Assembly: GCA_016194905.1 (NCBI GenBank) | Contig: JACQAP010000021.1 | Location: 62,001-126,000 of the forward strand | DNA length: 64,000 nt | DNA from: Betaproteobacteria bacterium | GTDB lineage: Bacteria; Pseudomonadota; Gammaproteobacteria; Burkholderiales; JACQAP01 | Direction of reading: 5' to 3' | The notes under the pieces: model-generated | What the model was told of the DNA's origin: nothing | What the model saw: only the letters and a program-made list of their open reading frames with translations | Databases searched by the model: none | Position numbers and translations under genes: made by a program | In this document: positions 56,534-64,000 of the stretch, piece by piece | Numbering within the stretch: position 1 is the first letter of the stretch | How the letters are laid out: each line of letters begins with the position of its first letter

Positions 56534-58009
56534 CTACTCGAACGCGTTCGTCAGGTCGCCCGCATTCGCGCGCACGCCCGGCAGCGGCTCCAGCCCGAAG
56601 CGCCGGGTGATGAATTTCAGAATCGACGTCGTATCGTACGGGGTGTGATCCACGGCGCCCTTGCGGGCGAACGGCGACACGATGATCGTCGGCACCCGGC
56701 TCCCCGGTCCCCAGTTGTCCCCAACCGGCGGCGCAACGTGATCCCAGAATCCGCCGTTCTCGTCGTAGGTCACGATGATGGCGACTTCGCCCCAGAGTTT
56801 CGGGTTGTCGCGGATTCGCGTGATGATCTCGGCGATGTGCGCATCGCCCGACATCACATCCGTGTAGCCGGGATGCTCGTTCAACTTTGCGGTCGGCTTG
56901 TAAAACGCCACTTGCGGCAGCGTCCCGTTGTCGATGTCCGCGAGAAAGTCTTCTCCATCCCGCAGGTGTTTCGCGCGATCGGCGCTGCCGGGGGCGAATC
57001 GCGCGAAGTAGTTGAATGGCTGGTGATGCGGCTGGAAGTTGGCCTGCTTCGCGTTGTTGATGATCGAGCGATCCGCCAGCGCCTGATTCCAGGCCCCGGC
57101 ATACCAAGCCCAGGAAACGTCCCTCTCCGAAAGCGTGTCGCCTATGGTCTTCAGCGTCTGCGGCGGAAGCCGGTGGTGATTGTCGGGGTCGGCCAGTGCC
57201 GGATCCCCACCCGCCGCCGGGGCGAGCGCACTCGGCTGATACGGCGGCTGCACCGTATTCACGGCATGACCCGCAGGCGTCACTGCACCGTCCTTCAGCA
57301 GGATCGGTCCTTCCATCGCGGACTTGGGCGAATCCTTCTGGTGCTCCAGCCTTCCGCTCCCATCTTCGACCGTGACCATATCACCCGGAGCATTCCGGTA
57401 TTCCGGGGTGCAGGCGCAGACCAGCCAGAAGTGATTGAGGAACGAACCTCCAAAGGCGCCCATGAAGAAATTGTCCGCGAGCGTGAATTCGCGGGCGACG
57501 GACCACATCGGCAGCCTGGATCCGTCGTAGTAGCCCATCACCAGCGCGCCGGCGTTCGACATCGCCACGAAGCGGTCGTTGCGGCCACCGTTGATCTGCT
57601 CCCTGTTCTGATAAAAGCGGTGGACCAGGTCGCGTGTCTTGACGTCCAGCGGATGGTTGACCGGAGGTTCGTCGAGCCGGAATGGGTGGTTCGGGAGCGT
57701 CGCGGGAAAAGTCGGATCGGTCTCCCGGATCCTCAGGTCCTGTTCGTTGGCCCACACGGGCGGCAGCACCTTGAACGGCGTCCCGTCGTGGTCCACTTGC
57801 GGCATGTAGTTCGCCAGCGCATTGGCAGTTCCGTTGGCGCCGGGGAACATGCCGTACAAGTTGTCGAAGCTCCGGTTCTCGGCGTAGATAACGACGATAT
57901 GCCTGATTTTCTCGATCGAGGCCGCGTCGGCCGCAACAGATGGGGAACAGAGGCCGACAACGGAAAGGAATGCCACGAAGACCTGTACGAGCAAACCACA
58001 GCGAATCAT
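56534..58009 (-). CDS. AcpA-type acid phosphatase / phospholipase C family
   Basis: A 491-residue secreted phosphoesterase with a signal peptide (through SVA-ADA, about residue 27). The conserved N-terminal motif ENRSFDNLYG (44-53) contains the nucleophile/metal region, and the second conserved motif TYDENGGFWDHVAPP (near 408) supplies metal ligands, as in Francisella AcpA and phospholipase C-like members of PF04185. The substrate may be phosphomonoesters or phospholipids. Its 3' end abuts the broken IS3 element, so the C-terminus (ANAGDLTNAFE) is intact only by a few bases. Confidence 0.85.
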   Translation of the reverse strand: MIRCGLLVQVFVAFLSVVGLCSPSVAADAASIEKIRHIVVIYAENRSFDNLYGMFPGANGTANALANYMPQVDHDGTPFKVLPPVWANEQDLRIRETDPTFPATLPNHPFRLDEPPVNHPLDVKTRDLVHRFYQNREQINGGRNDRFVAMSNAGALVMGYYDGSRLPMWSVAREFTLADNFFMGAFGGSFLNHFWLVCACTPEYRNAPGDMVTVEDGSGRLEHQKDSPKSAMEGPILLKDGAVTPAGHAVNTVQPPYQPSALAPAAGGDPALADPDNHHRLPPQTLKTIGDTLSERDVSWAWYAGAWNQALADRSIINNAKQANFQPHHQPFNYFARFAPGSADRAKHLRDGEDFLADIDNGTLPQVAFYKPTAKLNEHPGYTDVMSGDAHIAEIITRIRDNPKLWGEVAIIVTYDENGGFWDHVAPPVGDNWGPGSRVPTIIVSPFARKGAVDHTPYDTTSILKFITRRFGLEPLPGVRANAGDLTNAFE

Positions 58010-58055
58010 TTTTCTCTGTTTTCCTTTGCTGAATCTGGAGCAACGGTTCCGCGTT

Positions 58056-58634
58056 TCAAAGGTGTGCCAAGGCCAATAGGCCCAGGGCTATCCCAAAAGC
58101 GCTCAAGCCATAAACGCCCCACTGCAGCCATTTTCTTCGCGTCAGCAAAGCGATAGCGGACAGGGCAATCGCAATCTGCAGCGCAGTCGTGGCTTGCGCC
58201 CAGCGATGGTGCAAGTGCATTTGCTCATCACTTTGTTTGTCCCATTCTTTTGATTCCGCCTCGAATGTTTCGGCGGTTTTTTTAATGTCTGCTTTTTCTT
58301 CTTTGTAGCGCTCGATGGCCTGCGAGTAATAGTCCCGTTTGTTGCTAGGCGCCAGCTCCATGCCCAGTTCAGCCAAATTTTGTTTGCTACTCTTGGCTTG
58401 GTAGTAGTTCCACTGATTGGCAGCCTCGGTCTTCTTGATCGCGGCGTTATTTTTAGCCATGCCGGCATTGGCTTGCATTGCACCGCCTTGGTAGGAAAAC
58501 AGCGCGCCCACCGTAGCGAGCAAGGCCGTGGTCACTGCAATGCGCCCGGTAAAACTGTCGCCAGCACCGTGCTGCGTGGCGTGCTCCAATTCGTGGTCAT
58601 GCGGACCGTGTACATGAAAGCCGTCTTCTGACAT
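58056..58634 (-). CDS. DUF4337 membrane protein
   Basis: A 192-residue protein. A His-rich N-terminus (FHVHGPHDHELEHATQHG) precedes a transmembrane helix (about 29-52, IAVTTALLATVGALFSYQGG). A long central helical region (55-140) resembles a coiled coil (NWNYYQAKSSKQNL-like, YKEEKADIKKTAETFEAES), and two C-terminal helices cover about 145-190. This is the DUF4337 architecture, of unknown function. It lies 46 bp upstream of the phosphoesterase on the same strand. Confidence 0.8.
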   Translation of the reverse strand: MSEDGFHVHGPHDHELEHATQHGAGDSFTGRIAVTTALLATVGALFSYQGGAMQANAGMAKNNAAIKKTEAANQWNYYQAKSSKQNLAELGMELAPSNKRDYYSQAIERYKEEKADIKKTAETFEAESKEWDKQSDEQMHLHHRWAQATTALQIAIALSAIALLTRRKWLQWGVYGLSAFGIALGLLALAHL

Positions 58635-58751
58635 GACTATCTTCCTTCTCGAATGGTGGGTTGATCAGGTTCCGGTACTCTTGCGGAAAACCCTGTTTGC
58701 GCAGGGCATTGTCAAGTTGAACTGGAGCTGATGCAATGGCCGCATGGATAC

Positions 58752-58902
58752 TGTTGATTTCGACCCTGAGCTGACCCGCAATTTTGTCGGCAAGTGACTC
58801 ATATTGAATCACCCCGATCGCTTGGCCACACAGCGGAGTATGAATGCATTAGTGGGTCTGCCCGAAAGAAATAACAAGGTCAACTGGCAGTAAAAATCAA
58901 CA
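58752..58902 (+). mobile_element. 151-bp IS21-like miniature element, copy B
   Basis: It starts TGTTGATTTCGACCCTGAGC and ends GGCAGTAAAAATCAACA. It aligns over its full length to the reverse complement of copy C (shared blocks CGGCAAGTGAC, CGCTTGG, AGTGGGTCTGCC) and in the same direction to copy A. No coding frame of its own. The remaining gap to tctB (58903-59050) is the likely tctB promoter region. Confidence 0.75.
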
Positions 58903-59050
58903 CACGTCGCGCGTTGATGCGCCAATACGAACTGGCTTTGGCGTTCTTCACCCGCGAATGCCAATGAAGTTGACAGAGCGCTGACGAATGCAGGGATTCG
59001 AACTATGTACGTTATATTAAAGGCGTTATTTAAACGCACGGAGGGTGCTT

Positions 59051-59500
59051 ATGTTGGTTCGTAGTCGGAAGGACTTGTATGGCGGCCTGTTGTTGTTGGC
59101 CTTCGGCATTGCCGCGATCGTGCTGGCTCGAGACTATGCACTCGGAAGCGCGGCGCGAATGGGTCCAGGTTATTTCCCGCGCATGCTCGGCATTCTCCTG
59201 ATCGTAATCGGATGTGTGCTGATTCTGATTTCGCTCCGGAACGAAGGATCCCCGATTCCCGCCTGGAAGTGGCGGCCCACTATGGTCGTGCTGGGAAGTG
59301 TGGTGCTGTTCGGCGCCATCGTGCAATACCTTGGCTTGGCCTTGTCCACGGTCGTGCTGATTGTGATGTCGAGCGCCGCGAGCACAGAATTCCGAGCTAA
59401 GGAAGCCGTGATTAGCGCCATTGGGTTGGCCGTGCTGGCGGTGGCTGTCTTCATTCTCGGACTGAAGCTGCAGTTACCAATCTGGCCCGTGTTTATCTGA
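59051..59500 (+). CDS. tctB: Tripartite tricarboxylate transporter TctB family protein
   Basis: A 149-residue small permease with four transmembrane helices (about 10-28, 40-60, 75-100, 115-145). The conserved MGPGYFPRMLG segment is typical of TctB. The ATG at 59051 is preferred over the GTG at 59045 because GGAGG lies 6 bases before it. It forms the small membrane subunit with TctA, encoded 4 bp downstream. The periplasmic binding protein TctC is not in the window. Confidence 0.88.
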   Translation: MLVRSRKDLYGGLLLLAFGIAAIVLARDYALGSAARMGPGYFPRMLGILLIVIGCVLILISLRNEGSPIPAWKWRPTMVVLGSVVLFGAIVQYLGLALSTVVLIVMSSAASTEFRAKEAVISAIGLAVLAVAVFILGLKLQLPIWPVFI

Positions 59501-59504
59501 CGCC

Positions 59505-61010
59505 ATGGAGCTTCTCAACCATCTCTGGCTTGGCTTCAGTGTCGCGCTGTTACCGGCCAATCTTTTATATGCACTCATTGGTTCATTGCTCGGTACCTTG
59601 ATCGGCGTGCTCCCCGGCATCGGACCGGTGGCGACCATCGCCATGCTGCTGCCGACGACCTACGCCCTTCAACCGGTCTCGGCGCTCATCATGCTGGCGG
59701 GCATCTACTACGGCGCGCAGTACGGGGGGTCGACCACATCCATTCTATTAAACATGCCGGGAGAGACCTCGTCCGCGGTGACCTGTCTCGATGGCTATCA
59801 AATGGCCCGGCAGGGTCATGCTGGAGCCGCGTTAGCGATCGCGGCGCTCGGCTCTTTCTTTGCCGGCACCGTTTCAACGGTCATGGTGGCGACTGTCGCT
59901 GTACCGCTGTCTGAACTTGCGCTGAAATTCGGTCCCGCCGAGTACTTCTCCCTGATGGTCCTTGGACTGATCGGCGCCACGATATTGGCGCACGGCTCCT
60001 TACTCAAGGCGATTGGAATGGTCGTTCTCGGCCTGTTGCTGGGGCTCGTGGGCACAGATGTTACCTCCGGCCTTGATCGCTATGCGTTCGGCGTTCCTGA
60101 ATTGAGGGACGGTATCGGGGTCGTGAGCGTAGCTATGGGCCTGTTTGGTTTTGCGGAAATCATCACCAATCTCGAGAATGTGGAAACGCGCGAGTTGCTT
60201 ACGAGCAAGGTCGGTGCGCTGTGGATCACCAAAGAACAGTTCAAGCAGGCATGGCCCGCGGTGTTGCGGGGGACCGGACTCGGCTCGCTCCTCGGCCTGC
60301 TTCCCGGCGGCGGAGCGATGCTCGCTTCGTTTGCGTCCTACGCCGTCGAAAAGAAAATTGCGAAGGATCCAAGCCGTTTCGGCAATGGCGCGATCGAAGG
60401 GGTGGCCGGCCCGGAATCGGCGAATAATGCTGGGGCGCAGTCGTCATTCATTCCTCTTCTCACGTTAGGGATTCCTGAGAACGCAGTGATGGCGCTGATG
60501 GTAGGCGCGATGACTATTCACAGCATTCAGCCTGGACCGCAGGTGATGATCTCGAACCCTGGACTGTTCTGGGGGCTCATCGCATCAATGTGGGTTGGTA
60601 ACCTGATGTTGGTCGTATTGAATCTTCCATTGATCGGGATCTGGATCAAGCTGCTGCAGGTTCCATACCGCATGTTGTATCCTGCGATTCTTCTGTTTTG
60701 CGCCATCGGGGTTTACACGATCAGCAATGCGAGCTTCGACGTCATGCAGACGGCGGTGTTTGGCTTTCTTGGTGTTGTCTTTGTGAAATTGGAATTCGAG
60801 CCGGCGCCCCTTCTCCTCGGCTTTGTACTGGGGCCCATGATGGAAGAGAACCTTCGGCGGGCCATGCTTCTCTCTCGGGGGGATCCCTCGGTATTCGTCA
60901 CGCGGCCGGTTTCTCTCGTCATGCTGTTAATGGCAGTTGGTCTCCTTCTGCTTATTGCCGTCCCTAATTTCCGGAAAACTCGCGAAGTGGCGTTCCAGGA
61001 GGAAGAATGA
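59505..61010 (+). CDS. tctA: Tripartite tricarboxylate transporter TctA, large permease
   Basis: A 501-residue permease with about 12 transmembrane helices. The characteristic TctA motifs are GVLPGIGPVATIAMLLP near the N-terminus, YYGAQYGGSTTSILLNMPGE, and LLPGGGAMLASFASYAVEKK in the middle. These proteins import carboxylates using an ion gradient with a TctC receptor. The stop overlaps a downstream ATG at 61007 whose short frame is not recognised. No tctC nearby, so substrate supply depends on a receptor encoded elsewhere. Confidence 0.92.
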   Translation: MELLNHLWLGFSVALLPANLLYALIGSLLGTLIGVLPGIGPVATIAMLLPTTYALQPVSALIMLAGIYYGAQYGGSTTSILLNMPGETSSAVTCLDGYQMARQGHAGAALAIAALGSFFAGTVSTVMVATVAVPLSELALKFGPAEYFSLMVLGLIGATILAHGSLLKAIGMVVLGLLLGLVGTDVTSGLDRYAFGVPELRDGIGVVSVAMGLFGFAEIITNLENVETRELLTSKVGALWITKEQFKQAWPAVLRGTGLGSLLGLLPGGGAMLASFASYAVEKKIAKDPSRFGNGAIEGVAGPESANNAGAQSSFIPLLTLGIPENAVMALMVGAMTIHSIQPGPQVMISNPGLFWGLIASMWVGNLMLVVLNLPLIGIWIKLLQVPYRMLYPAILLFCAIGVYTISNASFDVMQTAVFGFLGVVFVKLEFEPAPLLLGFVLGPMMEENLRRAMLLSRGDPSVFVTRPVSLVMLLMAVGLLLLIAVPNFRKTREVAFQEEE

Positions 61011-61318
61011 CGCCGCAACCTTTGTGCGCGCAGACCAGCATTGTCAATTTGCAAATGCTCGCGATGCCGATATCGTGGAAGGGTACGCTGCGGCAATACG
61101 CTGGACGGCTCCATCGTGAGCACGCCACCAAGATGGACGTGCGAATTATTGACATTGACTTTGTCGACACGGCCCACTCGGCACGTTCTGCGAACGTGTG
61201 TCTATTTTCATTAAAGGCCATTGGCATAAAGAGAAACACCAGACCAGCAGCTGAGAAGTTTTGTCGATACCGCCGACGCGGCGTGTGGGTTGAACGCGAT
61301 CAGGCCCCGTGGCGCGGC

Positions 61319-61879
61319 TTAGCGCGGCCACAGCCAGCCGAACGTGCCTGCGGTCAGGAGCGCGTAGATAAACCCGTCCACGGTCGCCTTGATCGTCGTG
61401 CGCCAGGCACGGCGATACCAGATCGACATCTGCCAGAGCGCGACCGAGTATCCGAGGAACGCGGTGACCCCGACGAACTGGAAAACGCGAAGGTAGGCCG
61501 CGCCGACAGGCAGCGCGCGCCCCGCGACGTACGCGGCGAAAAGCCCAACAACCGCGGAGTAGAGGAACCAGAGCACGAGGTTCTTCGCCATCGGCATGGG
61601 GCCATTCGGCATCACCGTGAGCACCATCACCGGGCCCTTCTTCATCTTTTCGGCAAAGTCCTGTGAACGCATCTCCTGTGCGCTCGACGGGCGAGGGACC
61701 ATGAAGTCGCCCGGCGGTATGGCGAACGGCCGAAGTGCATCCATCACCTTGTCTTCGTTGGGCACTTTTGGGTAGTCGTTCTTATGCCAGCGCGACGCCA
61801 TGTGGATGATGGAACTCACGACGAAGACGATCACCGACGACAGCAGGATTGGGAGCCACAATGCGGATAGCCCGACCAT
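61319..61879 (-). CDS. Hypothetical membrane protein
   Basis: A 186-residue protein with four likely transmembrane helices (about 5-27, 97-118, 130-150, 163-183). A soluble stretch (30-95) contains the [20 protein letters not shown] and [20 protein letters not shown] segments. Family unknown. It converges with tctA; between them (61011-61318, 308 bp) no gene is supported apart from an unrecognised short frame at 61007. Confidence 0.65.
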   Translation of the reverse strand: MVGLSALWLPILLSSVIVFVVSSIIHMASRWHKNDYPKVPNEDKVMDALRPFAIPPGDFMVPRPSSAQEMRSQDFAEKMKKGPVMVLTVMPNGPMPMAKNLVLWFLYSAVVGLFAAYVAGRALPVGAAYLRVFQFVGVTAFLGYSVALWQMSIWYRRAWRTTIKATVDGFIYALLTAGTFGWLWPR

Positions 61880-62476
61880 GACATTCTCCTCTCGTGGGGC
61901 GACGCTGCAATTCTGGGATAACTATCGCACTTCGTCAACGCAGCCTAACGGGCCGCAGTTAGCCGCTCAATATGACTTGTTGCGAGCTTGACTCCCCCGA
62001 CCGAGGCTCGAACGGATGTATCGCATCCAGTGAATGTCCTCTTATCGACCGCGTCCAGCTGTTCCGGGGGCGGCTAGAGCCGCGATCCAACCTATCGGTC
62101 AGATCGAATGGCGACACCGATATTTGTAGGCATTGGCAAGGTGCGGGCGGTGAATGACAACCCGGGAGGCTGTCCGTAACCGTCACTTTCGCTCTTTTGC
62201 CGAATGGCGAGGACGAGGAGTTCGCGCATGGGGCGAACGTTAACGGGATCGCCATCGCGTGCAAGACTGCGCAGCCTAGGCGGATTCCGTCATACTGCGA
62301 ATTCGCCACCCACAGGTTTGAAACACACAACCAGTTTATTATCGAAACGGCCTAATCAGGCCGCAGCCCAGTTGCGGCATTGCCAACGACGGACTGTGGT
62401 CCGCAAAAATTCGAGTCACCTCCCATTTGATGGGTAGCTTGCGTTACGTTTCCGGGAATGTGACATGATTTAGGCC
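61880..62476. other. 600-bp gap with one copy of a 56-bp direct repeat
   Basis: No convincing gene. The interval 62339-62394 (TTATCGAAACGGCCTAATCA ... GCCAACGACGGAC) recurs at 63384-63439 with only a few changes. The rest of the gap has no recognisable element. Confidence 0.4.
62339..62394 (+). repeat. Direct repeat, left copy (56 bp)
   Basis: It begins TTATCGAAACGG and contains GCAGCCCAGTTGCGGCATTG. The second copy is 1045 bp to the right, beyond the truncated transposase and miniature element, so the pair brackets that insertion block. On the minus strand both copies read ... RWQCRNWAA in one frame, ending in a stop. Confidence 0.75.
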
Positions 62477-63232
62477 ATGATGTCGCTGGTGCGAATTATG
62501 GCAGCACTGCTCTCGGACGACCTCAGGCTCGTACTGCTTCTGTTACGTCCATCAGCGGAAATCCGTGCCGAGAACTTGGTCCTGCGCAAGCAGCTCGCCC
62601 AATACATCGAGCGCAGGGTCAGGCCGCGGCGCGTTGATGCTGCGACGCGGATCAGCCTGGCGCTGCTGACCCGTTTGTTCGATTGGCACAATGCAGCGGT
62701 CATCGTGCGTCCGCAAACGATCCTCCGCTGGCACCGAGCGGACTGGCGATTATTCTGGCGATTCGAGTGCAAACTGGGTCGCCCTGCGATTCCGGCCGAA
62801 CTGCGAGTGCTGATTCGCAGAATGGCCGCCGAGAACCCGCTGTGGGGTCAAGAGCGCATTGCCAGTGAATTGTTGCTGAAACTGGGCATTCGAGTCTCAC
62901 CAAGGACGGTGCGCAAGTACATGCCGAGGCCACCGGCAGGGCAACCACGGGGGGACCAGCGGTGGGCAACATTCCTGATGAACCATGCAAAAGCGATTTT
63001 GGCGTGTGACTTCTGCGTTGCTGCGACCGCGACCTTCCGACTGCTCTACGTTTTCGTGGTTATTGAACACGGAAGCCGGCGACTGGTGCGTGTCGACGTC
63101 ACGGCGCATCCGGGCGCTGAATGGACCTTACAGCAGCTGCGAGAAGTTGCAGGTTTCGACAATTTTCACCGGTATCTGCTTCACGATAGGGACAGCATCT
63201 TCGCGAGGCGCCTGGATGAGTCGAGCTGTTGA
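62477..63232 (+). pseudogene. DDE integrase-core transposase, C-terminus cut off by a miniature element
   Basis: A 251-residue frame of an rve-type transposase/integrase. An N-terminal helical and HTH region (LRKQLAQYIERRVRPRR, LRRMAAENPLWGQERI-like) is followed by the integrase core with the first Asp in ILACDFCVAAT (near 175) and the second in LLHDRDSIFARRLDE (near 236). Full-length relatives run about 340 residues and end with a catalytic Glu. Here the frame stops after DESSC, where TGA is formed by the left end (TGTTGATT) of the 151-bp element. Inactive by loss of the last catalytic residue. Confidence 0.8.
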
Positions 63233-63377
63233 TTTCCGCGCGCAACTGACCCGTCTTTTCATTTCAGGCAGACCCACTTGCGCATTGAAATGCCGTTGTG
63301 TTTCCAAGCGGCTGGTATCTGACAGTGCGGGTCACTTGCCGATGAAAATCTGGGTCAGATCGGGGTGGAAATCAACA
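63227..63377 (-). mobile_element. 151-bp IS21-like miniature element, copy C
   Basis: It starts TGTTGATTTCCGCGCGCAAC and ends GGGGTGGAAATCAACA. The outer 26 bases of both ends agree in most positions when one is reversed (TGTTGATTTCC ... CTGACCC). It sits in opposite orientation to copies A and B and its left end truncates the transposase frame. Confidence 0.8.
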
Positions 63378-63383
63378 GGATTG

Positions 63384-63439
63384 TTATCGAAACGGCCCAA
63401 TCAGGGCGCAGCCCAGTTGCGGCATTGCCAACGACAGAC
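63384..63439 (+). repeat. Direct repeat, right copy (56 bp)
   Basis: It matches 62339-62394 with few differences and starts six bases after the miniature element. Its right part is the 3' end of the small minus-strand gene at 63401. Confidence 0.75.
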
Positions 63440-63682
63440 CCCTCCGGGGGCGCGAACCATTCGATCGCCTTCCCATCTTTTGGACTTCATTTTGAGGATC
63501 AACGCGCGCAAAATCTCTAGCTGCGTCTTCGGTGCGTAATGCGCGATGCGCGGCAGCTTGCCTACCAAACTTGATAATTTTATTTCCTGATCAGGATGCG
63601 TGGAATCAGTCAGATCAATGAACAGCCATTCCAACTTCATCGGATCAGTTGTCCACTGCTCAGCGACGTTGTTGTACCCCAT
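63401..63682 (-). CDS. Small hypothetical protein
   Basis: A 93-residue frame from the ATG at 63682 with GGGGAC eight bases upstream. Residues 10-70 look protein-like (TTDPMKLEWLFIDLTDSTHP, then LPRIAHYAPKTQLEILRALI). No family recognised. Its last 13 codons lie in a 56-bp repeat whose other copy at 62339 is separated from any matching gene, hinting that the gene or its end was duplicated around the transposase insertion. The remaining 318 bp to the right edge (63683-64000) hold no other supportable feature. Confidence 0.55.
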   Translation of the reverse strand: MGYNNVAEQWTTDPMKLEWLFIDLTDSTHPDQEIKLSSLVGKLPRIAHYAPKTQLEILRALILKMKSKRWEGDRMVRAPGGVCRWQCRNWAAP

Positions 63683-64000
63683 TGATGTCCCCTTTCCCCG
63701 AGTCCCCGGCCCCGGGGACGTGGTGGTAGCAGTAAGAACGCTACCCTGGACAAAGCATCGCTCTTGGCGTGTGGTAGTCAAGCGGAAATTTGCCGTTGAA
63801 CAAAGGCTTTTTGAGCGTTGCCTTGCAACACGTTCATACGTGTGTGGTGCCGCCCGTTTTTTGCGGCAGATTTTTCTGTTAATGATATTGCAGCGAAACC
63901 GAGAAAACGTGACGATGAAATTCCCTGTTTTTCCCATTAAATTCCCTGCTACGCTCGAATTAATTCCCCGTTCCGATTCGCGCCCAAGATCAAGAGGAGT

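Noticed and set aside
56645-58156. Plus-strand open frame of 503 codons opposite the phosphoesterase
   Set aside because: Antisense of an AcpA-type gene that has a signal peptide and both conserved motifs.
61007-61666. 219-codon plus-strand frame whose ATG overlaps the tctA stop
   Set aside because: The second half is antisense to a four-helix membrane protein, and the first half matches nothing I recognise; it is not TctC.

Overview
The window looks like chromosomal DNA of a GC-rich betaproteobacterium (Burkholderiales/Rhodocyclales type). This rests on betaproteobacterial-style housekeeping genes (ftsK-lolA-rarA-serS, trxB, a PII gene next to nadE), tripartite tricarboxylate transporter genes, a complete gentisate pathway and a PQQ alcohol dehydrogenase. 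No organism can be named from the sequence alone.

Layout. 1-9.4 kb: a truncated MASE1-PAS-PAS-GAF sensor, a hotdog thioesterase and a GspE-type ATPase on the minus strand, then a four-gene MacA/MacB-like export operon on the plus strand. 9.5-15.4 kb: Nudix hydrolase, a quinoprotein alcohol dehydrogenase with its cytochrome c, ArfB, CorA and a MarR regulator. 15.4-24.8 kb: a plus-strand aromatic-acid cluster. It holds a 2Fe-2S/FAD reductase, an SDR, a PaaA/PaaC-like di-iron protein, gentisate dioxygenase, fumarylpyruvate hydrolase, a truncated BKACE gene, a PdxA2/DUF1537 kinase pair, a CoA-ligase-like protein and a zeta-class GST isomerase. Gentisate would be opened, isomerised and split to fumarate and pyruvate. 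24.9-42.1 kb: small secreted proteins and housekeeping genes, ending in tRNA-Ser(CGA).

42.1-64 kb is accessory. It holds a recombinase remnant beside the tRNA, a kelch-propeller lipoprotein, a second lipoprotein, a large MalT/SARP-like regulator, and an IclR / ABC-binding-protein / flavin monooxygenase unit that may also feed gentisate. It also holds a ComEC fragment, a broken IS3 element, an AcpA-type phosphoesterase, tctBA without tctC, and a truncated DDE transposase.

The most striking structure is a family of three intergenic elements, each exactly 151 bp, with IS21-like inverted ends. Two diverged copies lie at 49980-50130 and 58752-58902. A third at 63227-63377 cuts off the transposase gene. 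Two other dispersed inverted-repeat families sit tight against housekeeping genes and appear to supply their Shine-Dalgarno sequences. Protein-level oddities are a 28-residue repeat of the catalytic-cysteine segment in NadE, a roughly 30-residue insert of unusual composition in SerRS, and a displaced adjacent-cysteine pair in the quinoprotein dehydrogenase.
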